A stretch of DNA of 64,000 nucleotides from Dipteris shenzhenensis (GCA_047967505.1 CM106540.1); one strand, 5' to 3'; shown: positions 43,995 to 57,257, numbered from the stretch's first letter. Notes: generated by a model from the letters alone, not told the origin. A program made the numbers and translations.

Positions 43995-45311
43995 TCAACC
44001 AAAGAATTAAAGAGGCTTTTTGCCTATATTCAAAGAGAAGTACTCTTACTCCTCGCACACATGGACAAGACAATGATAAAAAAAATCGGGGACGATGACA
44101 CTTTGTTAGATGTATTCAAACAACATGTGATGCAAAAGCTAAATAAAATCAAAGAGGTGTCAAAGATACGAGATCAAGTAAAAGACATATTCACAGATGT
44201 AGCCTGGTCTGAAGAATTGGAAAAGCGTGTGATGAGACCATCATAGGAAACATCACATATCATGCACAATATGTAGACGAATCGCTATCTTCGAATGAGA
44301 AGTGTTTGGCTTGGCATAGTATGTGGAAACAAAGAAAAGCCCGCAGTATACGAGCAAATTTGTACGGGCTAGCTAAGAAGAAGATTGGTCCAAATCCAAC
44401 CGAGGAATATGCACATGCCAGAATAAATACATCGAACAATGCTTTTATGCAACAAGCGGACAGTACTGCTATGACTTTTCCTACAGCAACCTATATTGCC
44501 TGGCTGCAAGATCATGCATATGAAATATATAAGGATAAAAAAATTGGTGCTGGGTCTAAAGGGCAACTTTTCCTAGCAAGAATCAAAGGAGTACCAAGCA
44601 TCAGCCCGATTGCTTATTATGTAGCAAAGAGTTTTAGAGGCAATTTAGAGAAAAGAGAGTCTACTTTCATGGAAGAATCAACAAAGCAAGTTAAACATAG
44701 CATCCTGGTTCAGCTAATTGCTATGTCAATAAGTGCATTACATTGGATTTTCATGCCATATTTTAATGGAGGGACACTATACACATTTTTCAAAGAAAGC
44801 AAAAAAAGATTCATGCATTGCAAGCCTGAGTTAGATACAAAGCAAATCCCTGCAAATAACATAGAACAGGTTGTGACTCCCATACCAGAACTTTGTTTTG
44901 CTCTTTGACTTGGCCTTCAAAAGCTGCACAAACAAGGTTGGATCCACAATGATTTGCATAGTGGAAATGTCCTTTTGGACTATGCAGCTAGTATGCGAGT
45001 GCGGATTGGTATTTGTGACTGGGGACGTGCTACATATGTAATAAAGACATTCTAGTGAGGAAGATACTAAGTACAGGAACAGAATCCAACTCAAAAGAGA
45101 GAGACTTGGCAAGATGGGTTGGCTAGCTCCTGAGCTATATGATGGTACTACAAAAAAACCTTGGACATCTGCTTCGGACATTTTCTCTCTAGGTTGGATA
45201 TTCTTTGAGCTTTATAAAATCAACCTTTACATAGCAAAATATGTACCTAGTTTACAGATTCTCACAGACCAAGCACAATGGTCAAGAGATGTTAAACTAG
45301 TCCAATACATT
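43995..45311 (+). pseudogene. Protein-kinase-like pseudogene, copy B
   Basis: Lacks the N-terminal exon start of copy A, beginning at the sequence for RLFAYIQREVLLL. It is the least damaged copy in the centre: 44,306-44,908 is open for 200 codons. Kinase landmarks are GWIHNDLHSGNVLLD (about 44,938-44,985), ICDWGRATYV (about 45,012-45,040) and MGWLAPELYDG ... SASDIFSLGWIFFEL (45,114-45,215). The magnesium-site triplet reads DWG rather than DFG. Stops at about 44,906 and frame changes near 44,235 and 45,050 make it non-functional. Its 3' side meets the CACTA terminus at 45,312 exactly as in copy A. Confidence 0.75.
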
Positions 45312-45726
45312 CACTACTACACACGAATCCTATTGCGATGTTTAAGTACTGACGTTTAGCACGCATTGGCGCTAATCATCAGTATGGGAAGTGCGTCTCG
45401 TAAAGTGTCGCTATATATCGACTTTAAGCAAACGTTGCTATATAGCGACGATTGCTAAAGTTGCTATATAGTGACGTTTATCAAAAATGTAAGTGTCACT
45501 ATATAGCGGCACTGAGATACTATTTTATAGTGACGTTTTCCAAAGAGCTTTTTTACTCATATAGGCCTTAAAAGTTAGTTTTTTCCAATGACAAAAATTT
45601 TAAATTTTCATACAAAAATTAGTTTGAACTTTTGAGAAAATAAAAGTATGAGAGCATGTACATCAAGCCTTTGAAGCTTATATATTCATGTCCAAGTTTG
45701 AGATGAGAAAAATCAATGAAGAGCAT

Positions 45727-48640
45727 TTACATCAATTGTTTCAAGTCTAACGTGCCAAACAAGTCTATCTCTAACTCTATACTGAGTTGATCTCCTATAT
45801 CATCATCGTACTCTAGCATCGTATGTTCACCTAAAAGTACTTGATCATCTTCTTCAATAAAGTGTGGTGACTCTTGATGATCGCTGTCTTCTTCCTCAAT
45901 ATCGTGATCTCCATCTTCCTCCCATGCGATGTCATTATGCGCATCTTCCTCTTGGCTCATATTGTGATCTTCATCTTCTTCGCTAGATTCATCGGGATAA
46001 ATTGGATCTAGCATTGGTAGTAGCATCTCCATATCCACATCTCTATCTTCAAAAATTTGCTTACTTCGTGGTGCAACTTGGATCACGTACCACCATCTTG
46101 GATCAGAATGATCCGAATGAAAAACCACCTATATTGAAGATGGGTGCCAGATGTCGTCAATTATATATATGAAACTATGCTTAAGTACATGTATCAATGG
46201 ATCTTTAAAAGCGAAAGCTTCGATTAATTAAATCATTAGTATGCACCTGCTCACAGTGCTCGGGAAGAACAAAAGTATCACTTTCATCGGTCCAATGTTT
46301 GGTGGAGTCTATTTCAAAGAGACCGCTACTATCTTTTCTCACTGTCACAAGAGGACCGTTGTAAATAGTTCTAAACCATTTTACATCAAGAATGAAAATA
46401 CTAAATCATATGAAATCAACTTCATAGATTTCGCGTATGGTTCCATAATAATCCAACTGTGAGGAGAGAAGATTGGTATCCGAAGCACTTGCTCGGCTAT
46501 CTTGTGTGAAGTTAGCCACTACTCCACAATCGTACACGACTCTCTTTGAATCGATGCGTTCCAGGCAAAAATGTCGTCCATATGACCATAATGCACTATA
46601 CTTTTTGTACTGTAAAAGAGCATCATTAAAATAATGAAGATGCATCTATTTTATAGCGTATATTGCCACAAATAATTACTTAATTATGTCAAGAGGTAAG
46701 AAACTTACATGCATCATACATCCAGATGATAACTCTCACTCGTGCTCGTTTATTGTCTCTCCATCGCATTCGACTTTACGTAGAGCCAATTGTAGCCAAT
46801 CAAGTGACATGTGAGTGAGGAGAAGAGCCAAATCCCATGGATATGGTTGCGATCGCCTGTACATTACTCTGAATCTCGTCCTTGTATTTATTCTTTCTGC
46901 TTTGGCCACTTCATATCTCTCAATCCACTTCTGCATCTTAGGGCTATTGAGGATACAAAACTTATTGAATTTCTCCATTTGCTCTTCGCTCATATTTCTT
47001 TCAATCCCTTTTCCTTGGGGAACCTCGCCAATGACGCGATCATCATCCTTGTTATGCCAAGCTTGCGGCATATCGGGATCCGTGGATGCAAGAAACTCCA
47101 TGATATATACTAATGACTCTTGCACAAGCCATCCCTCTACCATGCTTACTTCTGGTCTTGCTCTTTGTCTTACAAATCCCTTCAAAGTTTTCATAAACCG
47201 CTCGAGAAAAAACATCCATCGACTATGAACGGTACCTGCAATAGCCACCTCATCAACTATGTGCATAAGTAAGGGGACTTGACTTATCATAATGCTCGAG
47301 GAAAAGTGCTTCTCAAGCTCCTCTATCAAAGGTGCCATCTACATGTCCATATTTTTTGCCTTGTACTTCCCTGGCACAAGTAGTGTAAGCATGAGGTGTC
47401 CCTTTTTTATTGTTAGCCATGGTGGGATATTGTAATTCACCACGACTATGGGCCATGTCAACCAAGATGTCGAGCATGATTCGAAAGGATTCACACCATC
47501 CATGGCGAGCCCAAGATGTAAGTTGTATGGTTCCCTTGCAAAGTCTGGCCACTGATTGTCTATGTGCTTCCAAGCTACACAATCTGCGGGAATCCTTAAT
47601 GTGTCATCAGTGGACCGATGAGATGCATGCCATGTCATCAACTCCGCAATGGATTTGCATCGGAACATGTGCTGTATTCTTGCAATGATGGGAAAGTGTC
47701 TCAAGACCTTTACCGGTATCTGCTCACCCTGCAAGTCATCTCTATATCATTGTTCCCCACACTTCGGACAACTAGCCAAATCTCCATGCTCATGATGAAA
47801 GAGAATACAATCATTACGGAAAGCATGGATGGTATCATAATCCATACCCACTATTGTTAGCATCTTTTTCGCTTCATCTCTTGATGCGGGCATGGTATTT
47901 GGGGGCAACATCTTCTAGAGCAACCTATCACAATTCAAACATACATAGGCTTTGAATAATGATGATTCGGTACACTAATCCATACATGACAATTCTTAAA
48001 ACAAACAATATCCAAATAATGAGTCAAATTAATGCAAGAGCTAACCTCATTAAGGCCGAGACACTTGTATCTGACCACCCATACTTTACTTGCAGATTCA
48101 AGATTGAGAGACAAGCACGTAGATTAGACATCCTAGCACCGTCATACAATTGTGTTGATTGCAACTCTTGCATTTTGACCTCAGACTCTGACATCACGTG
48201 TACATGGGATGTAGTGCCCCTAAAAATAGAATCCATCAGGTCGACCATACCCTCGTCATCATCCGAGAGACTATAGTCTTACTCAAAGTGTGAAGGTATA
48301 TGCGTACCCTCATCAGCCTCCTCATCCTATTTTAAGACTTCGTGTAAATATAAGATCTTGTCTCAAGGTTTCGTACCATAATGGTATCCAATATTAACCG
48401 CGAACTTAAATAGCTTTGACTTATCGATAATCCATCAACACGTGCAACACCAATGGTGGGTACTGGTTCGGGCTCCTCCCCAAACATCCGCAAGTGGCAC
48501 ATGATAATACGACATTGATGTCGTATTTCTTGCTTGCAATGAGTGCAATGATAATATAACCTCTCCGTAAGCCACTTTGTGCTCTCAGGCATTGGTGCAT
48601 CATCGGACAAGCTTCCACTCGTCCCTTCCATCTGCACTTA
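45727..48640 (-). pseudogene. TNP2-type CACTA transposase, copy B (core deleted)
   Basis: From high to low: Cys/His segment YYHCTHCKQEIRHQC (about 48,540), the TNP2 N-terminal segment (48,248-48,024), the DGVNPFES and PPWL segment (about 47,480-47,400), then KAKNMDM, TAG and MAPLIEEL at 47,338. At that point the frame passes directly to EKHFSSSIMISQVPLL, the DUF4218 region. The segment with GYHACPVCG and LDPMHIFKNV seen in copy A is missing. In return copy B keeps the DUF4218-DUF4216 link (KWIERYEVAKAERIN and following, 47,200-46,740) that copy A has lost. DUF4216 and the acidic tail follow (46,645-45,727). Confidence 0.8.
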
Positions 48641-48734
48641 TAAAATCACAACATAAGTTGCAAGGAAATATATTAACAGTTATAAAATAGCATCTATCAG
48701 CTTCTTTTTTAACTTTAAACATAAAGTGTCTTGA

Positions 48735-48812
48735 AGCATCGCTATATAGCGACGCTTTGACCTGTTTCGTTGCTATATAGCAATGATTTGCTATACATGT
48801 ATTGCTATATAG
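48735..48812. repeat. CACTA copy B, truncated right subterminal palindromes
   Basis: Variants of tcgctatatagcgacg at about 48,738, 48,768 and 48,803. The last is followed at once by tacatgaggtgcgtgacc, the sequence found at 829 in copy A. Confidence 0.75.
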
Positions 48813-49387
48813 CAATACATGAGGTGCGTGACCGATTGCAAAGATGGATGACCTCGGAGGAACAACGATGGTCGACAGCTTCCGACAAAGACACTTGTTG
48901 TCAACTTTCTGCCTTGGAGTATTCCCATTAGGTTTTGCTCGTATGGTATATTGATTGGCCATTTTTTCCACATGATAAAATTTTTGAATTTGTTAAATTG
49001 ATTGTATGATATCAACTTTTTACCTTGGGGTATTTCCGCAAGGATCTTCTCATATGGTATATTGTTTGATGTTGTCTTATTACCTTAAAACCCAGAATAA
49101 GAAAGATTACAGATGCATCATAATGTTTTTACACATGTTGTCAACTTTGTACCTTGGAGTATTTTCGTAAGGTTTTGCTCAAATGGTATATTGTTTGACC
49201 ATGTTTCCAATGTAAAATTTTTAAAATATTTGTTAAGTTCACTCTACGATATCAACTTTGTAACTTGGGGTATTTCTACAAGGATCTGCTCATATGGTAT
49301 ATTGGCATGATCTTGACTTTGCAATTATAATATTGTCACATAATTTTAAATTTATGTCTCTTAACTTTGTATTTTGCTTTTGTTTAG
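48813..49387 (+). repeat. Copy of the kinase upstream region
   Basis: Matches about 829-1,400 almost base for base, including the four ~115-bp repeats and the splice-acceptor-like tract ending at 49,387. Only one of the two 79-bp units is present. Confidence 0.85.
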
Positions 49388-50647
49388 GATGTGCTGAATG
49401 TATCGACATGGCAACCAAGGAAAATTCCAAAGAATTGAAGAGGCTTTTTGCCTATGTTCAAAGAGAAGTACTCTTACTCATTGCACACATGGACAAGACA
49501 ATGATCAAAAAAATCGGGGACGATGACACTCTGTTAGATGTATTCAAACAACATGTGATGCAAAAGCTAAATAAAATCAAAGAGGTGTCAAAGATACGAG
49601 ATCAAGTAAAAGACATATTCACAGATGTAGCCTGGTCAGAAGAATTAGAAAATTGTGTGACGAGACCATCATAGGAAACATCACATATCATGCACAATAT
49701 GTAGACAAATCGCTATCTTCGAATGAGAAGTGTTTGGCTTGGCATAGCATGTGGAAACAAAGAAAAGCCCGCAGTATACGAGCAAATTTGTACGCGCTAG
49801 CTAAGAAGAAGATTGGTCCAAATCCAACCGAGGAATATGCATGTGCCAAAATAAATACGTCGAACAATGCTTTTATGCAACAAGTGGACAAAACTGCTAT
49901 GACTTTTCCTACAGCAACCTATACTGCCTGGCTACAAGATCCTGCATATGAAATATATAAGGATAAAAAAATTGGTGCTAGGTCTAAAGGGCAACTTTTC
50001 CTAGCAAGAATCAAAGGAGTACCAAGCATCAGCCCGATTGCTTATTATGTAGCAAAGAGTTTTAAAGGCAATGCAGAGAAGAGAGTCTACTTTCATGGAA
50101 GAATCAACAATGCAAGTTAAACATAGCATCCTGGTTCGGCTAATTGCTATGTCAATAAGTGCACGACATTGGATTTTCACGCCATATTTTAAAGGAGGGA
50201 CACTGTACACATTTTTCAGAGAAAGCAAAAAAAGATTCATGCATTGCAAGCCTGAGTTAGATACAAAGCAAATCCCTGCAAATAACATAGAACAGGTTGT
50301 GGCTCTCATACCAGAACTTTGTTTTGCTCTTTGCCTTGGCCTTTAGAAGCTGCACAAACAAGGTTAGATCCACAATGATTTGCACAGTGGAAATGTCCTT
50401 CTGGACTATGTAGCTAGTATGCGAGTGCGGATTGGTATTTGTGACTCGGGACATGCTACATATGTAATAAAGACATTCTAGTGAGGAAGATACTAAGTAC
50501 AAGAATAGAATCCAACTCGAAAGAGAGAGATTTGGCAAGATGGGTTGGCTAGCTCCTGAGCTATATGATGGTACTACAAAAAAACCTTGGACGTCTGCTT
50601 CGGACATTTTCTCTCTAGGTTGGATATTCTCAAAGCTTTGTAAAATC
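49388..50647 (+). pseudogene. Protein-kinase-like pseudogene, copy C (truncated)
   Basis: Matches 1,401-2,660. N-terminal MATKENSKELKRLFAY (49,408), the middle exon-like frame (49,653-50,120), a catalytic-loop remnant IHNDLHSGNVLLD (one stop two residues before), a magnesium site reading CDSGHA, and WLAPELYDG at about 50,545. It is cut at ttgtaaaatc (50,647), where arm 2 of the inverted duplication starts. Very close to copy A, more distant from copy B. Confidence 0.75.
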
Positions 50648-50688
50648 GCAGAAATGGGCTCAAGGGGGATCAAAGGGCTCTGATACCA

Positions 50689-50985
50689 TGTTGGTAAGCT
50701 GAAAGGAAAGCAAAGAGTGGACACAAACTCAGAATACTTGCATTACTTGCATTATGGAATGAAGAAGAGTGAGGTCCTTAAGTAGGCACCTCATACATGC
50801 TCACTGACATCACTGATGACTTCAGAGCTCCACAATCATCTCCTCAATCTGCTCCTAGATTCTCTCAATCATCCTATGTGGCTCTCCACCACCTAACTGT
50901 GCTTGTGGGCACCTAACTGTGCCTCTGGCACTCACACATAGAAACCAAGGTGTGCCTTAGGCATACACCTTGAGATATCCCATCA
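50689..50985 (-). repeat. Copia-B 5' LTR copy
   Basis: 297 bp, reverse complement of 23,995-24,291, with one target-site copy gagga at 50,986-50,990. The rest of Copia-B is absent, so this LTR is a by-product of the duplication boundary and not a recombination-made solo LTR. Confidence 0.92.
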
Positions 50986-51022
50986 GAGGATGCATGCAGC
51001 ATAAACGCATACTCCAAATCCA

Positions 51023-51289
51023 ATGATTTGTGCTTGCATCTTGAAAACATGTGGTAGTGTAGGAGCACTGCAAGATAATTTTGTGCTATTCAATTCTCAC
51101 AAGGGCATCTATGCCAAGTGCAAAGCCCTGAAAAAAGCACAATGCATGCTTGAGGAGCTTTCTTCTCTAGAACCTTTTACAACTTCTTGGTTAGTCATTT
51201 TAAGGCCCAAGGGGGCCTATAAAAGGCTTGGTCTCATTCCTCATTCACTTACAAGGTTGAAGAGTGCAGCCAATAGCAGTGTTTTGTAG
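51023..51289 (+). pseudogene. PPR fragment, arm 2
   Basis: Counterpart of 23,691-23,957 with few substitutions (SSLEPFTTSW for SSLQLFTTSW). A second, more broken unit lies at about 51,730-51,985, the counterpart of the fragment at 22,985-23,240. Confidence 0.6.
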
Positions 51290-52127
51290 CTAAGATTAGG
51301 CCACGATCAAGGGGCAATAGATTCACTCCATCCTTGGTGCCTATAGGACATCTTCTAGGACCAACTCATCAGGATAGTTGTAGCATCAGGGTAGCCCACT
51401 TCTACTCCTCTACAGTGAGGCTTTACCCCTCCATACAATACCCATTCTTTTAGTTGTCTTCAACCCTAATGGACATACAGTTATTCACTCATGTTTCTCT
51501 TCAGAGCTCCCTTACATCTCCCCCTCAGTCTTTCACACTCACCTCACAATTTTACATAAGTTTATGAGTGTTTTCATCTCTCAGTTTCTATCTCTTGCAT
51601 TCAACAATAGGATTTAGTGCTTCTCCCTCTTACATTGGTATCGGAGTTCTAGATTTTATTTCATGAGATAATGATGGTAAGTTAGGGAGAACCCACTATT
51701 TTATGGTCCCTCTTATAGGAGCACACTTCTCCCTCTTATTGAAGGAGCACATTGATTGCATGATATGCACTGTAGGGCAAGGTGAGGATGCATGCAGCAT
51801 AAGGGCATACTCTGAATCCAATGATCTGTACTTGCATCTTGAAAACATGTGGTAGTGTAGGAGCACTGCAAGATAATATTGTGCTATTCAATTCTCATAA
51901 GGGCATGTATGCCAAGTGCAATGCCTTGACAAAAGCACAATGCATGCTTGAGGAGCTTTCTTCTCTAGAACTTTTTACAACTTCATTATAGAATAATGTG
52001 AAGTGATGATTTAATATTGATGGAACACTTCTGCTTTTAGAATATAGAATTGAACATTTTTGTAACAGCTTCATGGCTTCATCATACGAGGTGATGATTC
52101 TTCATATGCTTCTCCAACAGCACTGGA

Positions 52128-54240
52128 TTGAAAGGAACAATCCAACAATTGTCTACAACACCCTCTCTTACCTGTATCTTTCTACCATCATCTCTACACA
52201 TGTATACAGAATAACCATCATTCCCCAAAAAAGTACATTGAGAGAATGAACGTGGGTAATGTCGATTGCATTTGCCATCAATCATGCAAGCAACAGAGGC
52301 ATTGAATGCACCACATGGGCCGTGAACATTACATTGCTTGACAATTGCATGCAACTCAGGAAATAATGTCTCATCAGGTATTTCTACACATACCAAGTGG
52401 TCATAGTGGCTAACCTCTGTAGGTTTATATGCACCTTCCAAAATCAATAGTATATGAGAGTGTGGCAAACCTCTCTTCTGAAATTCTATCCCAGAAACAT
52501 ATCCAGCTACTTTGCCAAACAAATTATCCTTCAAAATTGATTGCATCATATCTTTGTGGTTTTGATAGAAGACACGTGTTGTCAGATTTGGACGGTCTTG
52601 TGCACTCTGCCCTGCAAAAGTCCTTCTGATATTTCAACCCATTTCAGATTGCAAGTAAATGTAATAAATAAATTAGGTTTTCCTCTTTTCCTTACAATTG
52701 CCATTACATCTTGATATAATTGGCACATATACCTTGGTCCTCCTATGAAGGATGATGGCAAGACAACTCTACGTCCTACATCATTGCCCAATAATTAAAT
52801 GTACCATCATTTGAATTTACCATGTCTGTTAATCCTTGATAAACCTCTGCATGCAAAGATGCCTAACTGTTGTGTATCCATATTAACCTAGATTCTTCCA
52901 TGCTACTATATGCATAAACAATGTACTGTTGGAGTAATCTTCCCCCATGTAGAAGGCATGAATTTGCATATGTTCTTACTTGTTGCAAATGGTATGCATA
53001 ATATTGTCTTTGTGTGACACACTTTTGCCTCTGTATATCATGCAATAATATGTGGCTAGGAACATCTCTATATGGCATGTTCACATGCCCACCATCCTCC
53101 CCTCGAGGAAATAGAAGAACATACATGAGTGGCATGTATGATCGATGCAAATTAGATATTCTTTTGACATGTCCATTGCGGCTTAATATTTGAATGTCTC
53201 TATTTCCAACATCATAGTCATCTCCTTGGCCTAGTACTTTGCTGGCAATTGGAACTAAGTATTGCCTAGATGTTGCATGACTCTCATAGATCACCATTTT
53301 TACATTTGCAAATGGATTTGTTCTCAAAACTTCCCCTACAGCTACCAATGTTGTTGCATATGTATTGCATGTATGCATCATTCTTTGTAACTCTTCCAAA
53401 ATGCCCTGGTCCAAACCAGGAATTCCTTTCAAACGATGTTCTAGTTTCATGATCCGTGTCATAAACATATAGTTTTGCAAACCGTGGGACCTCTTGTCTA
53501 TTCTCATCAGGCAATAATGTACCAACATGATGATATACACTGCCATGAACTCGAAAGTTATGTATTCCTCTATTTCCAATAAACCTTTTATCAATTTGAG
53601 CACCCAGGGAGACAAAAGCCATCACACTATTGTAAGCCCTTATATTCTTCTTAAATGCTTTCCATCTAGAGTCATTGCAATGTAATAAATATTTCAATAT
53701 TTTTGGTGGATCTTGTAATGGTAATAAGTTTACATGACCAACTTTACAGCAGTGCTTTCCCACAACTTGATCCATGTTTGTTCTTGTTTCTTGCTTCCAT
53801 AGTTTTGCATTGCAAAAGCTACAAATTTGATTCATAGGTCCTAGTGATTGAATTGTAGGAGCACAAAACACCATTGGATACAGAGATGGGTGTTGTATAT
53901 CATCTTTTAAAGGAAATTGAAAGAGAATAGAGAGACACTCATCTTTATTTGATATTGTACCCATGTTTCTGGTAGTGCGTTCTCTTGCTATTGATCGTCT
54001 AGAGGACCTAGTTGCAAGAATAGATATCCTTCTACTTGTGTTTAAATTCTCTGATGTATTTCTTTCTAGAGATTGAGATTCTTGCAAATTCATTGCCCCA
54101 TTAGAGAAGTATTCCACATTTCTCATTACGTTTGTAGTTGCATTTAATTTGAAGATTGTTCTGTCTAGCAAGATGACGATGTGCTTTATGTGTCAATTGC
54201 AAAATTCTTCTCTTATGAAGATGTAACGATTGTGGTTCCA
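52128..54240 (-). pseudogene. Helitron polyprotein N-terminal and HUH part, arm 2
   Basis: Same order as the arm 1 gene: AYNSVMAFVSLGAQIDKRF, VIYESHATSRQYLVP, PLMYVLLFPRGEDG, FITFTCNLKWVEI and GIEFQKRGLPHSHILL, here without the stop found in arm 1 (CAG kept at about 52,478). Specific damage is a 12-bp in-frame deletion (near 53,234, removing the residues AAIM) and a 2-bp deletion (near 54,162). The coding stops at DNCWIVPF because the following tyrosine-motif segment was lost at the rearrangement junction. The 117-codon frame upstream is open here too (54,503-54,856). Confidence 0.85.
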
Positions 54241-54502
54241 CCATCTCCTAAAAACAAACATGACTATATATTTTTCTATATCTTTCTTGTTGTTATAGTA
54301 TTTGTTGAACTTTTTTATATTAAATTGTTCTTCTTCTAAATTTTTGTTATTGCAAATGAATCATACTAAAAGAATCTAAGTATGAGTTATTTAAGAGAAA
54401 ATTTATTTCAAAATAGTATCTGCAATGTATAATATCAATAAAAGAAATCCAAGGTAAGTTCAAATTCAACTTGTTGCACCTTGGTCTAGCTTATGACTTA
54501 GT

Positions 54503-54856
54503 TTATTTTATTTTAACTTGTTCCTTTGAGATATTCAATTGCAGCCTACACACGATAGAACCATCATTAGATCTTCCTAGAAGATATTGCATTTGGTCAT
54601 TTGTTGCCTTCATGCTATCTTCGATACAACAAATCCTTGCAATTATATTTTCTAATGATTTCCCCATAAATCCTCTTATTGCTCTATCATTATCTGAATT
54701 TATTTTGTTATATAAGTAGTTCATATATTTTGGATTTATAGAATTAAAATTTTCATTGTGTTCACATAGATCTTGAATGGACTTTAACTTGTTTTCAAAG
54801 ACTATATCTTTTTGTCTTGAAAATGAAGGGATATTGGTGGATTGCAAATGAATCAT
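54503..54856 (-). CDS. Uncharacterised 117-codon open frame, arm 2 copy
   Basis: Same product as at 21,232-21,585 with no change that I can see in the translation. Because the arms are recent copies, its survival does not prove selection. Confidence 0.25.
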   Translation of the reverse strand: MIHLQSTNIPSFSRQKDIVFENKLKSIQDLCEHNENFNSINPKYMNYLYNKINSDNDRAIRGFMGKSLENIIARICCIEDSMKATNDQMQYLLGRSNDGSIVCRLQLNISKEQVKIK

Positions 54857-55191
54857 CCTAAAAGGATCAAAGTATGATTTATCTAAGATAATTTTGCCTA
54901 TAATATAATTTCAAAATAGACCCATTGCTTATGAGTCCTTATTGTTATAATAATAGCTGTATTTGATTTAAAATATTTATTGGAATTTTTTCTATATAGG
55001 TTTAAGTCTATGTCCTTCCTAAAAGACCATTGTATGTAGACGTTTTTTTATAGCCATGTATTTAAATATTTTAATACTCTACTATTTCAACTATGACATT
55101 GATAATTAGCTTACTAAAGTAGTCAATATTTATCTACAAATTTATATGTATATGATAATCATTATTTTCTTACATTCTAGGTGGCTTTAAC

Positions 55192-55216
55192 ACACACACA
55201 CACACACACGCACATG

Positions 55217-55249
<33 letters not shown>

Positions 55250-55255
55250 ACACAG
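55192..55255. repeat. (CA)n microsatellite, arm 2
   Basis: Counterpart of 21,919-21,993, about 11 bp shorter and with a caga interruption. Confidence 0.95.
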
Positions 55256-55498
55256 AGAGTTAGTTCTTATTATAAATATTAATCTTTTTTTTCTCATATA
55301 TACATGTCACCTAGTTTATTTGAGCAAGAAAACAAAATATAATCATAAACATTTTTAAAAGATTTTACATTTTACCTAAATAAATGAATTGCTAGTAGGA
55401 AAACAATTTTTATATAAAAAACTCTTTCTTTTACTTCATTTTATTATTTTAAAACACAGTGTATATATATATTTTAAAGATATATGTTAAAAAAAGTA

Positions 55499-55500
<2 letters not shown>

Positions 55501-55556
<56 letters not shown>

Positions 55557-55615
55557 GTAGCCCAAAAAATTTATTTTTGTTTTTGTGTTTGTTTGTGTGT
55601 GTGTGAGTTTGAGAG

Positions 55616-55651
<36 letters not shown>
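55501..55651. repeat. (GA)n microsatellites, arm 2
   Basis: GA runs of about 53 and 32 bp around the same GT-rich core as in arm 1, where the runs are about 80 and 60 bp. Confidence 0.95.
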
Positions 55652-55654
<3 letters not shown>

Positions 55655-56063
55655 AATTTCACCAATGTGATTGAATGAAGGCGACAATGTGAGGTAATGG
55701 TTTAATAATAGCTGGATATCCAATGATGACTATACGGGAGTAACTACAATGAAAAACTGATAAAGTTAGATTAAATTTGATTATGCATCTATATTTGTTT
55801 GGTACATATTTCATTTTTTGTATGTCTATTTCTAAGAGATACATATATACATTGCATCTATATTGACGTAGTAAAAAACAAATGGATGGAAGCAAAATAA
55901 ATAAATAGGACCAACCAGATGTAATGGATGTCACAATGGGAGGTAATTGTTAAGTGAGGATCAAGATACTTTGATCACGTTTGTATCGGATTACCTACAA
56001 TGAAAACATGCAGATGGTTGTTTGGCTAAACATGTAAATTCTTAGTTCCATGTAATTTATTCC

Positions 56064-57257
56064 ATATAAAGGTCATGATAGGGCTACAACCAAGATGCAA
56101 ATGGAAAACCCTATAGAAGATCAAGGTGAATCAAACAATCCAAACAATGGCATCATAGCTGAGATTAGCATGTATTTAGATGCACGGTATGTGTCAGCAT
56201 CACAAGCATGCTGGAGGATTTACGAGTATGAAATGCACGATGAAAAACCAGATGTCCAAAGATTGCAAGTTCATCTTCCAATGATGAATAGTGTAATATT
56301 TTGAGATGATGATGATTTGCAAAATGTAGTGGATAGGGATCAAAATAGAAAAACAACTCTTACTGAATGGTTCCAATGCAATGAATTGCAATACAAAGCA
56401 AACAATTTACTTTATGGTGACTTTCCAGGAAAATGGGTTTGGAACAAGCCAAATAAGAAATGGACCAAAAGAAAATCAGGTAACAGTATCGGTCAAATGT
56501 ACAATGTTTCACCATCTGTTGGAGTGCAATACTTCATGCGTATGTTGCTAAATACTTGCAAGGGTTGTAAGTCCTTTGATGATTTGCAAACTTTTAATGG
56601 ATAGCTTCATCCTTCATTCAAAGTGGCATGCTTAGCTAGAGGTCTATTGGAAAGTGATGAAGAGTGGTTTGTTTGTATGCAAGAAGCTTCGTTCTATCAA
56701 AATAGCATGCAATTAAGACATTTATTTGTCACAATTTTGGTCTTCTATGAGCCCACATATCCAGGACTTTTATGGGACAAATTTTATCAGCATTTTCAGA
56801 TGATTTTTTCCATGCATTGCAATTAAGTGGTGAGAATATAATTGATTGTCATTCAATAGCAGAAAAGAAGTCATTATTGCATTTACAACAAATTCTTCAG
56901 GAACATGGCAAAAGGTTGGAAGATTTTAATGGATTACCTACTATAGACGGAATGTATTTCTCTAATACAAATGATTTATTCCAAGAAGAGAGGATGTTTG
57001 ATTCTGTGCAATAGAAATAAATTTCTCAAGAGATGGAAAGAACTCTAAATGATTGTCAGCGACCTGCCTTCAATCAAATATTGGCAACAATATATGAAGA
57101 GATAGGTGAGGTTTTCTTTCTTGATGGTCCAGGAGGATCTATAAAATCCTTCCTCTATAATTGCTTGCTCTCTCGGCTGCATGGAGAGGGTTTAGGATTT
57201 TCATTTCGACCTCGTGCAAATCTCTTGGAAGATATATATTTCTCAGTGGAGGAATAA
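56064..57257 (+). pseudogene. Helitron polyprotein C-terminal part, arm 2
   Basis: Starts at KGHDRATTKMQMENP just after the missing tyrosine motif, continues through EISMYLDARYVSA, RKTTLTEWFQCNELQYKANN and KWTKRKSG, and reaches the helicase start LNDCQRPAFNQILATIYEE with Walker A variant GPGGSIKS (57,033-57,160). The helicase ends at NLLEDIYFSVEE (57,257) as in arm 1. Thus this gene is separated from its N-terminal half and lies on the other strand. Confidence 0.85.

Larger units (their letters stand above)
45312..48812 (-). mobile_element. CACTA transposon, copy B, internally deleted
   Basis: Same left terminus (CACTACTACACACG) and subterminal palindromes as copy A. The transposase gene has lost about 1.2 kb of its core. 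The right subterminal array (48,735-48,812) is cut within a palindrome, where kinase copy C sequence begins. Confidence 0.75.
52125..56064 (+). repeat. Segment re-inverted inside arm 2
   Basis: Runs in the same direction as 18,838-22,856 of arm 1, whereas everything around it is reverse. The left junction shows 3 bp of shared sequence (gga); the right junction shares only one base. The 84 bp corresponding to 18,754-18,837 are missing. Confidence 0.9.
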
